From NCBI RefSeq assembly GCF_947507565.1, contig NC_089178.1, positions 1,550,001 through 1,614,000 on the forward strand: 64,000 bases of DNA, given 5' to 3'. Both the position numbers and the translations under genes were made by a program. The notes under the pieces were generated by a model. It made no database searches, was not told the DNA's origin, and worked only from the letters and a program-made list of their open reading frames with translations. How positions within the stretch are numbered: position 1 is the stretch's first letter; the number at the start of each line of letters is the position of its first letter. Origin of the DNA: Oscarella lobularis. Taxonomy: Eukaryota; Porifera; Homoscleromorpha; Homosclerophorida; Oscarellidae. This document shows, piece after piece, positions 22,366 to 39,612 of the stretch.

Positions 22366-22974
22366 GCTTTTCGAGGGCTTAGAACGAAATGGCCTCTGAA
22401 CAGATGCACCACGTCTGCTATCGCTCTCTAGGTCACAATCCCCCGGAACGTTGGAATTGCAATCTTCTAAGACGGCGCGCAGTGACACAGACGTGTATGC
22501 TCAAAAGCGACTTACTCCATTATAGAGTGAATCAAAGCCGTGGGGGTCTCCTCCGGTATTTCCGAGAACTTCCATGGTTTGGTGGGAGTTGCTGTTGAAT
22601 AGTTCTGCACCAACGGAACAAATATTTACTTAACCACAAGAAGAGACGCACGCAACAAAGCAAGAGTTTTTGGAGCGAACAGGAGATAATACAAAAAATT
22701 TGGGAGAGACATCTGAAACAACGGTGCTGCACAATACGTTCCTACATGTTCGATGTAGCAGACATTTAAAAAGATAAAGATGTCGGAATTTTCGCTCGAT
22801 TCTCAAGAATCAAGAAAACGCCCTATACATAGCTATGCCCACCCTTTAGTTGATAAATTAATCCGATGTCCCTTATCGTATTGAACTAAATGTTTTAAGC
22901 TGTTTGCTGCTAAAAGGTGGAAGGCCTTCCGAAGTGAAATTCCTAGCGGAACAGTCATCTTGAGTGAGATTAGT
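22366..22974. other. Spacer between ANAPC10 and the receptor array
   Basis: No clear gene. It should contain the promoter of receptor copy 5 and possibly a last exon of ANAPC10, which I could not identify. Confidence 0.4.
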
Positions 22975-23716
22975 TTAATTTATCTGATTGTAACAACCGT
23001 ACTGTGCTGGTGCATTGACTTTCACAAGCCTTAAATGGGTATCCCGACCGTTCTGGTGATTACTCAGAACGGCAATCTGTATCATGAACGCTTTATAGGG
23101 ACTAATAAAAAGACGACCCTTGTTAGAAATAGTAGTAGCAATACAGCAGCACCAGACCAATTTTTTGCATCAGTGAGAGGTATTTCCTGGTATCCTACAG
23201 GTTCGTTCCATTCCTGAACAACCACTTCCTAAAAGTTACAGAATTAATTGACTTGGCAGTCCAATAGGCATTTTTCGTGCTAGCCTGGAGGTCATTGAAG
23301 TGCGATCCTAGGCGTACTGAAATTTTGCTGGGCGTGTAACTCTCGTCAATTTTATGATCGACGTATATGAGAATATTCTGAGTAATCAATGAAAGATTTA
23401 ATTAACCCCTTTTTGGTGCGTCTACTGTATATCTACCAAAAAGGATGTCCGTTTGGGGAATTGTATGTTTACGAGGTGAGGTTGATGACCGTCTGATCTA
23501 AGAAAGAGGATGTTTTCTCCGGGGCAGTCGGTTCGTCGAGACTTACTGCCAGTACGTGTCCAGTTTCCCGTCGAAGAGATGGTTGACACCGAAGCCGAGC
23601 TTGCACGACGACACAGACCAGACGGCCTGATCACCTATCTCCCGCTGATCGTTGTACTCGTCGTCTTCAGGCAAATAAGGCTTCAACTCGTGCGCAGGAG
23701 CCGGAGCCGAATCCAT
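22975..23716 (-). CDS. ANAPC10: Anaphase-promoting complex subunit 10 (DOC domain)
   Basis: Four or more exons from the ATG at 23714-23716. The order is [44 protein letters not shown], then [20 protein letters not shown] and [20 protein letters not shown]. These match human APC10 nearly residue for residue. The DOC domain is the substrate co-receptor of the APC/C ubiquitin ligase: with CDH1 or CDC20 it binds D-box degrons in mitosis. The visible frame ends at 22975 soon after LVKVNAPAQ. The vertebrate protein instead continues to a C-terminal IR tail that docks on APC3. A small last exon may have been missed (a GTACGG donor is present near 23005). The ATG is 89 bp downstream of the phosphofructokinase stop. 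Confidence 0.9.
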
Positions 23717-23805
23717 TGCTTGCGTGTAACTCAGAGTCCCGGATCACAACATGTTCAAATAACAAGGACAAGCAACAATAATTTCCCTCGGGTTTCAACT
23801 TGTCT

Positions 23806-26800
23806 TCAATCCGACGACTGTTCGCCTTTAAATTCCAGTTCCTTGTACTGAGCTAAGATCTTCAGCAGAGGACGCAATTGTATCCACCACTGATCAAGTG
23901 GAAGCCGATACCTAGCAAAAAGAACACAAGCTTATCTATCAACAGCATTATGTTTTCATATGCATACTTAAAGTCAGTCTTCTTAGCTAGCTCGTTAACT
24001 GGAGTACAGACCATCTTTCGACCACGAATACCAAGTACGCTGGCGCTATCATCCCCAACAGCGGACACCGTGCCTGACATAGAACAATAAGTGACCCAAT
24101 CACTGTCGAAACACGTATCCCTTGCCATCTTGCTGCGAATTTTCTAGGACTTGGGAAGAAAGATATTCAACCGCTCGAACAGCGTACTTGGCTCCCATAG
24201 AACGATCAAAAGGAGAGGGAAAGTTTCCTTGCTGCAAATGACCAAGAACGAGTTCACGCGCGACAAAGACGTCATGACCTTCGGCGTTGTAGAGAGAAGT
24301 CAAAAAATCGGTCGTGTAGTGTTCACTACACTTCTCGTTTCTACAGATTGAAGGTACAGTGGTTCTTTCATCCTCTTGTATGTGACGTCTAACCTGACTA
24401 TGGTTCCCCTTAGTATGTTCGTTTTAAATTTGTCAATCATGTGAGCGAGATCTTTCTGAATAGAAAAGACTGTATAAGAAAGTAGGGTTTTTATATTCGT
24501 GGCCTACTTGTAGATCAGCTATCGTGAACGACTCTTCGAATATGTAGGCAGAATCGGCGCCTCCCGCTATTGCAGCCATCGTTGCGAGATAGCCGCAGTA
24601 GCCACCCATCGTTTCGACTATGAATACCCGCCTACGATTTGAACTCGCTGACTTTTTTACGACATCCAACGCCTCAACATTTCGTCTGATTGCACTTAGT
24701 AATAATAGAGAAAATCGCCTCTCTTACTTCAACTATAGCGTTGAGAGCTGTGTCTGAGCCGAGACTGATGTCCGTTCCGGGTACGTTATTGCTGATTGTC
24801 GCCGGTATGCAGAGAATAGGAATGCGAAAGGCGGCATGCTGTTCCCGAGCTTGGTGCAGCTTCAAGACGCTGTGAAAGGCCTCAAAGCCGCCTATCACGA
24901 GTAGCGCTTGAATGCCGTGGTGACTCAGATGGCGAGCAATAGCGGAGAACGATGACTCGGCAGGCATTCCTCTAAACAAACAAACAAACTCGCCCGTACG
25001 AAAACTGTAGTATCCGGTATTCGTACCTGTTCGTGCCTAGATTGGAGCCGACGTCTCCCGACCATTCGTTCACGGCCATCCAACCAAGATCATCGATCTT
25101 GAGACACAAAGAGTATTCACGAATTCAGGGGAGTCGTCACGAGGATTTCTTTACCTTCCCTTCCTTGAGTCCGTCGAAACCGTCGTAAATGGCCTTCACA
25201 GAGTGGCCGTGGTAGAGCGCCAAACGCGTGAACGCGCACACGCACGCGTTCATTCCCGCCGCCGGGGCGCCCGTGTTCATCACCCCAAAGCAAAACTAAG
25301 CACTCACACATTTCAAGAAAAGGATTCTACTGCACACAACCGACCTTCTTTTTATCTCCCAAATCGTCTGGTGGCTTCGAAGATCGAAGCCTCTTGAACA
25401 ACTTCAAATTCTTAGCAAATGAACTAGAACAATAACAAAGAGACAATAAAGATGCATGTAAAAAGAAATCCGCGAATCATCCGTACTCTCCCCTCAGGCC
25501 AGTACACTCATCAAACTGCTTGTTAGACATCAAACGACCGATGTCTTTCGTCTATTCCAATAGATGATCGACTACTAGCAAGCCGGACAAGGAATCGTCT
25601 CTTGCCTTTCGAACGCATTCCATCAAAGACAGACGTTTGATCTGATTACCCTGCATCGTAACCACGCACGGTTCCGTACTCGGCGTGAAATCAAGCAAAG
25701 NNNNNNNNNNNNNNNNNNNNNNNNNNNNNNNNNNNNNNNNNNNNNNNNNNNNNNNNNNNNNNNNNNNNNNNNNNNNNNNNNNNNNNNNNNNNNNNNNNNN
25801 NNNNNNNNNNNNNNNNNNNNNNNNNNNNNNNNNNNNNNNNNNNNNNNNNNNNNNNNNNNNNNNNNNNNNNNNNNNNNNNNNNNNNNNNNNNNNNNNNNNN
25901 ATCAAGCAAAGCAAGAACAGCAGCGGCACCCCAACGACATCCCTGTTCAAAGAAAAAAAACGCAAGATGACCTCGGAAAAAATACTACCAACCAAGATTC
26001 TATCATAAGCGGACGGCGTTCCACCGCGCTGAACGTGTCCCAGAGACGTGATGCGAGTATCATGCTGAAGACGACTCACTAGGACCTGGGTAAAGAGTTC
26101 AATGGACAAAATAGAACAGCATCTCTTATCTTACTTCCTTTACGTCGGCCGATTTGATTGGCCTTCCTTCCTTATCGACGGCTCCTTCCGCGATAATTAT
26201 AATACTGTATCGACGACCCGCATCTCGAACCTTTGCACCCGCTAGTCATAGCTGAAAATTCGTGACGATCGCTTTTCTGACCTTTTGCAATTCATCGCAC
26301 ATCTTCGTTTGCCATCCCTCGCCGGGGGGATCCTCCGGCACAAAGACCCAGTCAGCGAGACACGCCAGCGCCGACATCAAAGCAAGATAGCTGCAGAGAA
26401 CGCAATCGTTAATCTCGTTTAGTTGGAGTCTTTTTTGTCTCTCACCCGCAGTGTCTTCCCATTACTTCAAGGATGAACGAGCGTTGATGACTGATAGAAA
26501 AAAAATGCTACTGCATTGCATTAGGTTACCGTTGACTTACCTTGCCGCTGTGCTCGTGATGCAATCAACTGCTTCAAGAATTCTTGAGAGCGTTTTCAAG
26601 GTCACACAATGAACGCGTAGAAAATCATGATGCTCTTGCCTGTGTAGAGCCGAATCCGTTCCTATGGTCATGTCGGTGCCGCAAAAATCATTATCAATAG
26701 ATCCGACCTGGACATGACGTTTTTAATTGACTACAAATACTATTACTTTCTTTTCATACCATTCCAACTATGTTGAGGCGCTTGACTTTGTCCAATTCGC

Positions 26801-27527
26801 TTGCCGTCGCCATTCCTTTCTGTCGCAATTCTTCCGTTAGTTTTCCCCACTGTTCATGAAAAATATTGGCACCAGTCAAACTTCCATCGCCGCCAATAAT
26901 AACCTTAATAATTAATTAAACTAAAAAAGACGTCTGGGAAGCAAATGAAAACTACCAAGTTGCAGATTCCTCGCTTCACTAAATTTTTCGCCGCTTTCAA
27001 CTTTCCCTCCCACGTCATAAATTCCATGCATCGAGCCGTTCCCAACTGAGTCCCACCCTAAATATGACTCGTCGTAGCGACGAGCTTTTTCAGTGTAAAT
27101 AAGTGTACTTTCTGCATTATAGTTGATACGTCATTCCAGCCATACTCATCAATCCAATCATTGATCAAGCCATTGTAGCCCTAAAGAGCGTTCAAAAGGA
27201 TTTTCAGCTTTCCAAGGAAGTAGGTTGTTACACCTACTTCTCGAATTCCGAACACTTTGCATCCCTTGAATATTGCCATTCGTACGGTCGCTCGAACGGC
27301 CGCATTCATTCCTATAATTATATCACGTTCGACTGCTTTTAGCGTTTGCTTCTTGCTCGTTTGTTTTTGCCTTGAGAATCGCCGCCGCTAGTCAGAACGC
27401 CGATCGCGCGCGATTCCGCGCCGCCGCCGTCCGTCGTATCGTCCCCTTTCGGTGGAATTTTTGAGCGGGGCGCGCTCGGAGAACTCAAGGGGCTCTCTCT
27501 AGACCGTTTCACTCTCTGATAACTCAT
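23806..27527 (-). CDS. PFK: ATP-dependent 6-phosphofructokinase (eukaryotic two-domain type)
   Basis: A long multi-exon gene starts at 27525-27527. It converts fructose 6-phosphate to fructose 1,6-bisphosphate in glycolysis. N-terminal half: [20 protein letters not shown] (ATP site), [20 protein letters not shown] (near 26690, with the catalytic aspartate of the SIDND motif), [20 protein letters not shown] and [17 protein letters not shown]. The regulatory half repeats the fold: [56 protein letters not shown] and [17 protein letters not shown]. The C-terminus is [20 protein letters not shown], with the stop at 23806. Exon 1 ends CTCAAG followed by GC, so intron 1 is best read as GC-AG. The run of N at 25701-25900 falls in an exon, but the flanks overlap and join in frame. 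A palindromic element sits immediately upstream of the start. Confidence 0.95.
25701..25900. other. Assembly gap of 200 N, probably spurious
   Basis: The 11 bases before the gap (ATCAAGCAAAG, 25690-25700) are identical to the 11 bases after it (25901-25911). Overlapping them gives the phosphofructokinase frame [20 protein letters not shown] with nothing missing. The 200-base length is likely a placeholder. Confidence 0.85.
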
Positions 27528-27537
27528 CGGTTAGACC

Positions 27538-28368
27538 ACGGATCTTAGAGGAGATGGATAGGCAACGCGCGCACATTGTGACGTTCAATCCGTGCCTGGG
27601 TTACGCCCCCTTGCCCACTTGTGACGTCGCTCAGAAAACACCCCATTCCTCCGAGCGCGAAGGCACTCCAGCCTTTGGAGCAGCTTGAGAAGGTCACTCA
27701 ATGCCTAAATAATGCTTCCGATAGCCGTTCCTAATAAGCGATGCTTTCCCGAAAAGGATATCGGCCCGTTTCTCCCGAGCACGCGATGAACCAGACTTTG
27801 TGCGATTTTCATGACGATTCTACACGTTTACAGAACCCCAAAGTCCATTCACATTGTAGGCTATACACGTGAAAGTGCAACTGTCGTACCCAAGATCATC
27901 TGCAATCTCCAATAGTCAAAATCGCGACGATTTTTTAGCACGCTCACTTTCAGCACGTCACAAAATCGTCGCGATTTTGACTATTAGAGATTGCAGATGA
28001 TCTTGGGTACGACAGTTGCACTTTCACGTGTATAGTCTACAATGTGAATGGACTTTGGGGTTCTGTAAACGTGTAGAATCGTCATAAAAATCGCACAAAG
28101 TCTGGTTCATCGCGTGCTGGGGAGAAACGGGCCGATATCCCTTTCGGGAAAGCATCGCTTATTAGGAACAGCTATCGGAAGCGTTACTTAGGCATTGAGT
28201 AACCTTCTCAAGCTGCTCCAAAGGCTGGAGTGCCTTCGCGCTCGGAGGAATGGGGTGTTTTCTGAGCGACGTCACAAGTGGGCAAGGGGGCGTAACCCAG
28301 GCACGGATTGAACGTCACAATGTACTGCAACGTGCGCGCGTTGCCTATCCATCTCCTCTAAGATCCGT
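27538..28368. mobile_element. 831-bp near-perfect palindromic element with 9-bp target duplication (Mutator-like MITE)
   Basis: The left arm (27538 to about 27935) and right arm (about 27961-28368) are inverted copies of about 400 bp that differ by scattered substitutions and one short indel. A spacer of about 25 bp separates them. The ends are ACGGATCTTAGAGG and its complement. Direct repeats GGTTAGACC flank it at 27529-27537 and 28369-28377. Long terminal inverted repeats with 9-bp duplications are typical of Mutator-like elements. No coding capacity is seen. It lies 10 bp upstream of the phosphofructokinase ATG. Without it and one duplication copy, the SDR16C stop and that ATG would be about 68 bp apart. 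Confidence 0.88.
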
Positions 28369-28435
28369 GGTTAGACCAGAAAATACTGGATGAGAGAAAT
28401 TGAAGCACGTTAATAGTAGCAGGTGACCCGGATGT

Positions 28436-29505
28436 TTATTCTTCATGGCCTTTGAACGTATCCATGGCAGTTTCGGCGCCAGAAACTTCTAGCAAGTATG
28501 TAAGGCTATCGTGAGGAATCATCCTATAAAAGACAATGCCGTATACGAATTAGTTAAATTTCTTTTTTGGCTCACCCTTTTACTAATACAAATAGATGAA
28601 TCCACCATGGAACCATCACGTAAAATTCCTTTTTCTGAACGGCAGTCACTACACGATGAGCCACGCTGTCGGCAGTCGTTGGAGACACAATCGAATCGAA
28701 TCTGGCACAGCACACTTCGCTTATGAAAATTCGCGTGCATCTCATTACACATACTTGTAACGTGCTCCTCTAAACATTTTGCTATCACTCAGCACCCACG
28801 GGCACACGAGAGATACGCCCACATCTGTACAGCCGAGTCGTTTCAGTTCAAATTGGAGGGACTCAGAAAAGCCAACGACGGCGAATTTTGAGGAACAATA
28901 GTCAATCAGTCGTGCTGCTCCAGCGAAACCCATTGCAGACGATATAGTCACAACGTGACCAAAATTTCTCTTGATCATGCCGGGCAGAAACGCTTTACAA
29001 GTCTAAAATTTTCTCCTACGGTATTAAATTTAATTGCAGCGTGCTGACTTACCCAGAAATGAGCCATCGTATTGACTCCCATTACTTTTTCTATTTCCTC
29101 ATCGGCACATTCAATCAAAAACTGACCAGAAACGAGGCCTGCGTTATTGATCAAGACGTCCACGTGACCGACGTCCGTTTCTACTCGCTTCGCCACGCGA
29201 TAGATGTCATCTCGACTGCTGACGTCACAAATGTACGAGTAGGCGTGACCTCCTCCTCCTCCAGTGATTTCGGCTCGCACGTCGTCCAATCGTTTGCCGT
29301 CGATATCCCATAGAACTAGAATGCATCCGAGAGCCGCAAAACGACAGGAGACCGCTCTACCGATCCCGCTCGCCGCTCCCGTAACGAGAACGACCTTTCC
29401 TGAAAGATTGCGATTCGATTGGAAGTTAAAGCATCGCAAAATCCAACGAAAAAAGTCGAATAGGATTCTGAGCGGAAAATAGGCTATGGCGAGAGCGAGA
29501 TTCAT
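28436..29505 (-). CDS. SDR16C-type retinol/short-chain dehydrogenase
   Basis: Starts at 29503-29505 with a hydrophobic anchor (LALAIAYFPLRILFDFF). The NAD(P)-binding TGAASGIG motif is at about residue 42-49, followed by WDIDGKRL, CDVSSRDDIYRVA and INNAGLVSG. The next exon has VVTISSAMGFAGAARLIDYC followed by SSKFA, giving the catalytic serine and YxxxK. C-terminal exons add SPTTADSVAHRVVTAVQKKE, FYVMVPWWIHLFVL and a short tail ending TFKGHEE. The pattern matches SDR16C5/RDH10/HSD17B11-like enzymes of the endoplasmic reticulum or lipid droplet that oxidise retinol or steroids. The precise substrate cannot be told. It follows BLOC1S5 on the same strand after 35 bp. Confidence 0.88.
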
Positions 29506-29540
29506 AAAGAATTCCAGAAATTAACTGCGCATGCGCAATT

Positions 29541-30227
29541 CTATTTATCTTTATCGTCTAAATTTTTTTTAAATTTGATTATGGCCCGTTCGAATTCCAA
29601 GTCAATGTGATGACGCTCCTCGTTGAGCTTCGTGTCGACGTCCTCCGTGACCGAGTCAAAGTCAGTCTTCTGTCTAAATCTCCTTTGCACTCTCATTTCC
29701 TTATTAAATTCATATCAAATAATCATCTATTAATTTTAATAATTAACCGTTACCTCTGCTTTTTCTTCCACCTTCATCGCATCTTCCATGTACGATGAAA
29801 CTTCCGCCACTAGAGTTTCGAAATGTCGATTTCTTCCTTGCCACGCCCCCTCTCCATTGTGTACCTTTCTGGTGCATGGCCGTAAGATATTCCTTGCACA
29901 GCGTTGTACATTCTGGCATGTACGTCTCTTGAACTTCCTGCATTCGATCGGCCGATTGTTTCAATCTGTCCAGATCGCGATTTCCTCTTTTGGTCTTACG
30001 ACACAAAACAATGCGCATTTGTTTTCTGCTCCAGCGGTTCGTGCGCGCTCCCTTACCTCGAATTCCCTCACGAAGTAGTGCACTTCGCCTTGAACGGCCG
30101 GTTTGTGATCGAATAGTCGAGCGTAGACATTTCCGGCAGCTACAGCAAAACGTAAATGCTTTTTCTGTGACTGCAGTTACCCACCTTTGCCAACTGCTTC
30201 TCCAGAAACCGGCGGAACGAGAGACAT
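29541..30227 (-). CDS. BLOC1S5: BLOC-1 subunit 5 (muted)
   Basis: A short gene of at least four exons starts at 30225-30227 (MSLVPPVSGEAVGK). The second exon gives AGNVYARLFDHKPAVQGEVH followed by YFVREFE, matching the human muted block IHSRLLDHRPVIQGETRYFVKEFE. The next exon has RDLDRLKQSADRMQEVQETY and LCKEYLTAMHQK, aligned with MRVLENLKNMIHETNEHTLPKC. The last exon is acidic and coiled-coil (SVTEDVDTKLNEERHHIDLE, FERAIIKFKKNL). Muted is part of BLOC-1, which sorts cargo from endosomes to lysosome-related organelles. The exon 3 acceptor is uncertain. The gene sits 81 bp after the DRC1 stop on the same strand. Confidence 0.82.
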
Positions 30228-30308
30228 CGAGCAGTCGTATACGGGCTCTTAGGAAGTAAATTCCCGTAAAGATTCGATAAATCTATTGCTTCACATAATA
30301 CAGTACCC

Positions 30309-33615
<3,307 letters not shown>

Positions 33616-33716
33616 GACAACGAGAACTGAATCAACTGATTGGCTGCGGCGCGCGTTAACCGTGCGCTCGACGTCCCGTACGTTAAGTGTAATGTGCGCA
33701 TTAATTTATTTATTTA

Positions 33717-36352
<2,636 letters not shown>

Positions 36353-38940
36353 TGGGCGCCACGCATTAGTCCATTAGTAACTCGGGCCTCTAAAACACCT
36401 TGATCTGATACAGTGTCCTTGATTGATTTGTTGTTTGTGGCTGGACATCTCACTTACACAAGGTACAGCATAGGGCAGTTTACCCTTTGCAGATCATCTG
36501 CAGCTAATTGTATTGTAATTAATTAATTAATTACGACTCCTTTTTATTGTAAAAAGGGAGGAAGACATGATAATTTTGCATTCATTGTCAATTATCAACC
36601 CTGTACCTTCGGAAGCAATTGTAAATTGAAATTATCACATCATTTGCGTCAAATCGCATCGAGCATGCGCACCTAGTAAAGTAACAGAAGCAGGACCAAA
36701 TAAGTTAACAATCATTACTACAACACGTAGAAAGAATGAACTATGAAAAATGTCAACTAGCTTCTTGAGTCCTGTGTCATGAACAAACCTTAGAATCCAC
36801 ACAAGTCTTAGAATTACGTACAAGCACAAGCATTAGACTATTAGTCACATAGAGTCACCGCTGACATTAATTGGGTTGAATTAGCAGAGTACAGTGGCTG
36901 AAGTCCTACCAAAGCACTATTACGGTCAGTTTCCAAAGAAATTCAGTTGTTCATCGCCACTAGCTGCATTGTACGCTATCCAGTAGGAATCCCGTGCTCT
37001 TACAGTAACACCGTTGGAACGACGGTCCTGATGAAACTCTAGGAGTAGCATGAGTCGCCAAAGAGCGACTGCGAGCACACAGAAAGCTATCGCCATATAA
37101 GACGCAAAAAGAGATTAATATCAAACCCTCCATGATCCCGATTTCTCCTGCAGAATATTCTCCAGAGACAGAAAAGGAATTTCCCAAGCTTCAGATAGTT
37201 CACTAAAACCCATACAGAGCCAAAGAGATGAATCATTAGACCGGGGGAGCATCAGGGAGCCTTGCGTCGCACTTCAGTCGGCCGTCGGCCGCTCATCCAG
37301 TGTGCCGATTCACAATCCTTTACGTTTTGCTCTCCCATGGACGTATGATATATTGATGACCATAGCCATAGTTAACGCTCAATCAAACGTAAAATGTCCG
37401 TTCCGCTCCAATGAATATATAACCAATAAAGGTAATCTCTGTCATGTATTAATTAATGCTGCAGATCCTTGGCGCAGTCATGTTTTGGCTAAGATATCGG
37501 AGCAATAAATAGACGTCTGAACGTCTAATAAGACCAGCAACAAAGGACAGTTTTTAGCCGGACCCGCCTCTCACTATGAAAAAAAAGGACAAGCTGTTCG
37601 AACTGGTCCTCTCACACGCTGCCTAAACAATTAATTCGACGATCAGATGTGATCGAAGTCGGCTTAGCAAGGAAGAAAGACGTTTAGATTGGATAACCTA
37701 ACGTGTACTTTACTCACCTGCCCCACAGGGCGCTCAGCTACGCGCCTGGCCGATTTCATGACCAAAAAACCTGTCAGTCCGGATATAAGGAAGGAGTTTG
37801 TACCCTGTCGACATCTATGCAGTCTGTCGCAACTGTACGCAACGCTACGCGTCACGTGAAAATAAAATGGCGGAACACATTTTAGAAAAGAGGCGTTCTT
37901 TCTGTGATCGCATTCTGGCATTGCCTTTTAGTAGCAGCGCTGACTACCGTACTGAGCAGAAAGTCGCTCGCAATACAGTGTGTAGTAGAAAAGCGTAGAC
38001 CATCTCAGTCGCAAGATAAGAAATAGAGCACCTCTATCAAACCAACGTCTTTTCGTCATTGCAACACGGTCAGAAGAAAGGCATGCTAAAAATCATTCTA
38101 GGATGAAACGTTGGACGAGCGGGCCTCTTTTCTCCGTTTTGAATGTCCAAGTGCACACACCCTCACAAAATTTAAATTATTATTAATCCGTTATAAATTC
38201 TTCAAATACTCAGCCCGTCAAACGTGTACGGCTCACAAAGGCAAACGTTCACAAAGCGCAAACTGAATTGGACCTGTGCAAATGAATGGCTTTGCTTTGA
38301 AGATTCCTATCAGTTGGTCGGTGGACTCACGGCTATGCACAGGAACATGGGAACTTTTCCTTTCCTACGTGGCTGGTGTACTAAGACTGACTTTCTCTGT
38401 GACTGTTCACTGAATCCGACCACGTTAAAGGCAATATTATTCTAGCAGCAAAGAAAATCGGGCAAGGTAACGAAGAGATCGCATACGCTAGCGTGCTCTA
38501 AGACTACTTCAAGAATCTTGACAGACGAATAGAGCACTTTCACAATCTCAGATACCTGTTCAGACGTGATATCAGAAGTTTGGAAAACTTTGCGTCCCAC
38601 GTGCTTGGCTGACAAGACAGTTCAAACCCTTGACGTCGGAGAATCCACTGTATATAGCTAATGCGACTTCTTTTTCTCGCGTCAAGTGAACGTCTTTCCA
38701 ATAGAAAAACCCGAGGCACTTGTTCTAAAACCCAATGAGGATTCTACGCCACTGAAATCGTGCCAGTTTCATTGTCAGGATACACAGAGGTATGCGTTTA
38801 TTCTTTGAATAAAACAATATTTTGATTTCTCTTCCACCCATTTCGTCGCATCCACAGACACACCGACACACCAAAATCATATCGCTTCATGAATTGCTAA
38901 CTAACCAAAAAGAATTGATCGCATTCATTCGTAAAGTCTA
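36353..38940. other. Gene-poor region, left part
   Basis: No gene could be assembled. Two minus-strand frames with hydrophobic stretches stand out: 36660-36830 (ILRFVHDTGLKKLVDIFHSS followed by FFLRVVVMIVNLFG) and 36975-37130 (SYMAIAFCVLAVALWRLMLL, ending at a possible GTAAGA donor). They could be exons of an unrecognised membrane protein or chance frames. Confidence 0.3.
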
Positions 38941-39018
38941 ATAGAAAATAAATAAATATATAAATAAATATATAAATAAATAATATATATGTAAATATAT
39001 GTATATATATATATGCTA
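38941..39018. repeat. AT-rich microsatellite (AAAT/AT)
   Basis: Interspersed AAATAAAT, ATAT and GTATATAT runs. Confidence 0.85.
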
Positions 39019-39372
39019 GCACTAAACAGTGATTTTCGCAGGAAACTACCTCCTTCAGATCAAAGGCTGAATATAAATGGATTCAAAGTTGAGCTGCAGC
39101 CACGATCGTCAAAGCGAGGTCACCGATGAAGATTTTTTGTCGCTTTTGGCAAGGGCGCCGAGCTTCGTGGTCGCAAAGTTAAAGTTTGATCATCTCGGAA
39201 GACCTGCGTTCGTCTCGTCCAACTCTTTTTTAGGAGACTTGGCATCTCGTCATCCTATTGGCTGAGGAAGGTATGAGAGCAAGACAAAAAGAATTGCCCG
39301 GATCATCAGATTCTCCGCGCTTTCGTTGACTGCACCGTAGCAAGTCGATGTAGCCCACCATTTCTTATTCTT

Positions 39373-39612
39373 TTACAGATTTAGGATGTCAATTTCGCCA
39401 TTACATGTAACTTGCCGTGGTTTTTTGTTGAGAACGGGGAATTTGTGGAGACGTCTATAGGCTGTTACGTACCAGGCAGAGTGTGACATGTAAAACAGAA
39501 CAGAAACAACAGAACAAAAGACAATGAACACATCAAACATGACGCACGGGGCGATACATGACGCACGGGGCGATACATGACAATCGTCTTGAGTCTCGTT
39601 TTTATTGATCAT
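39373..39612 (-). pseudogene. Possible mucolipin-like (TRPML) channel fragment
   Basis: A minus-strand frame contains VMFDVFIVFCSVVSVLFYMS followed by HSAWYVTAYRRLHKF. This resembles the second transmembrane helix of mucolipins ([23 protein letters not shown]). No neighbouring exon with the rest of the channel could be found. A 19-bp tandem duplication (about 39540-39580), not a multiple of three, sits just before the helix and shifts the frame. I therefore regard it as a weak, possibly decayed fragment. It could also be chance hydrophobicity. Confidence 0.25.

Noticed and set aside
25552-26109. Reading frames running through the N block
   Set aside because: The N bases hide stops and introns. 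The true exon is recovered by overlapping the flanks.
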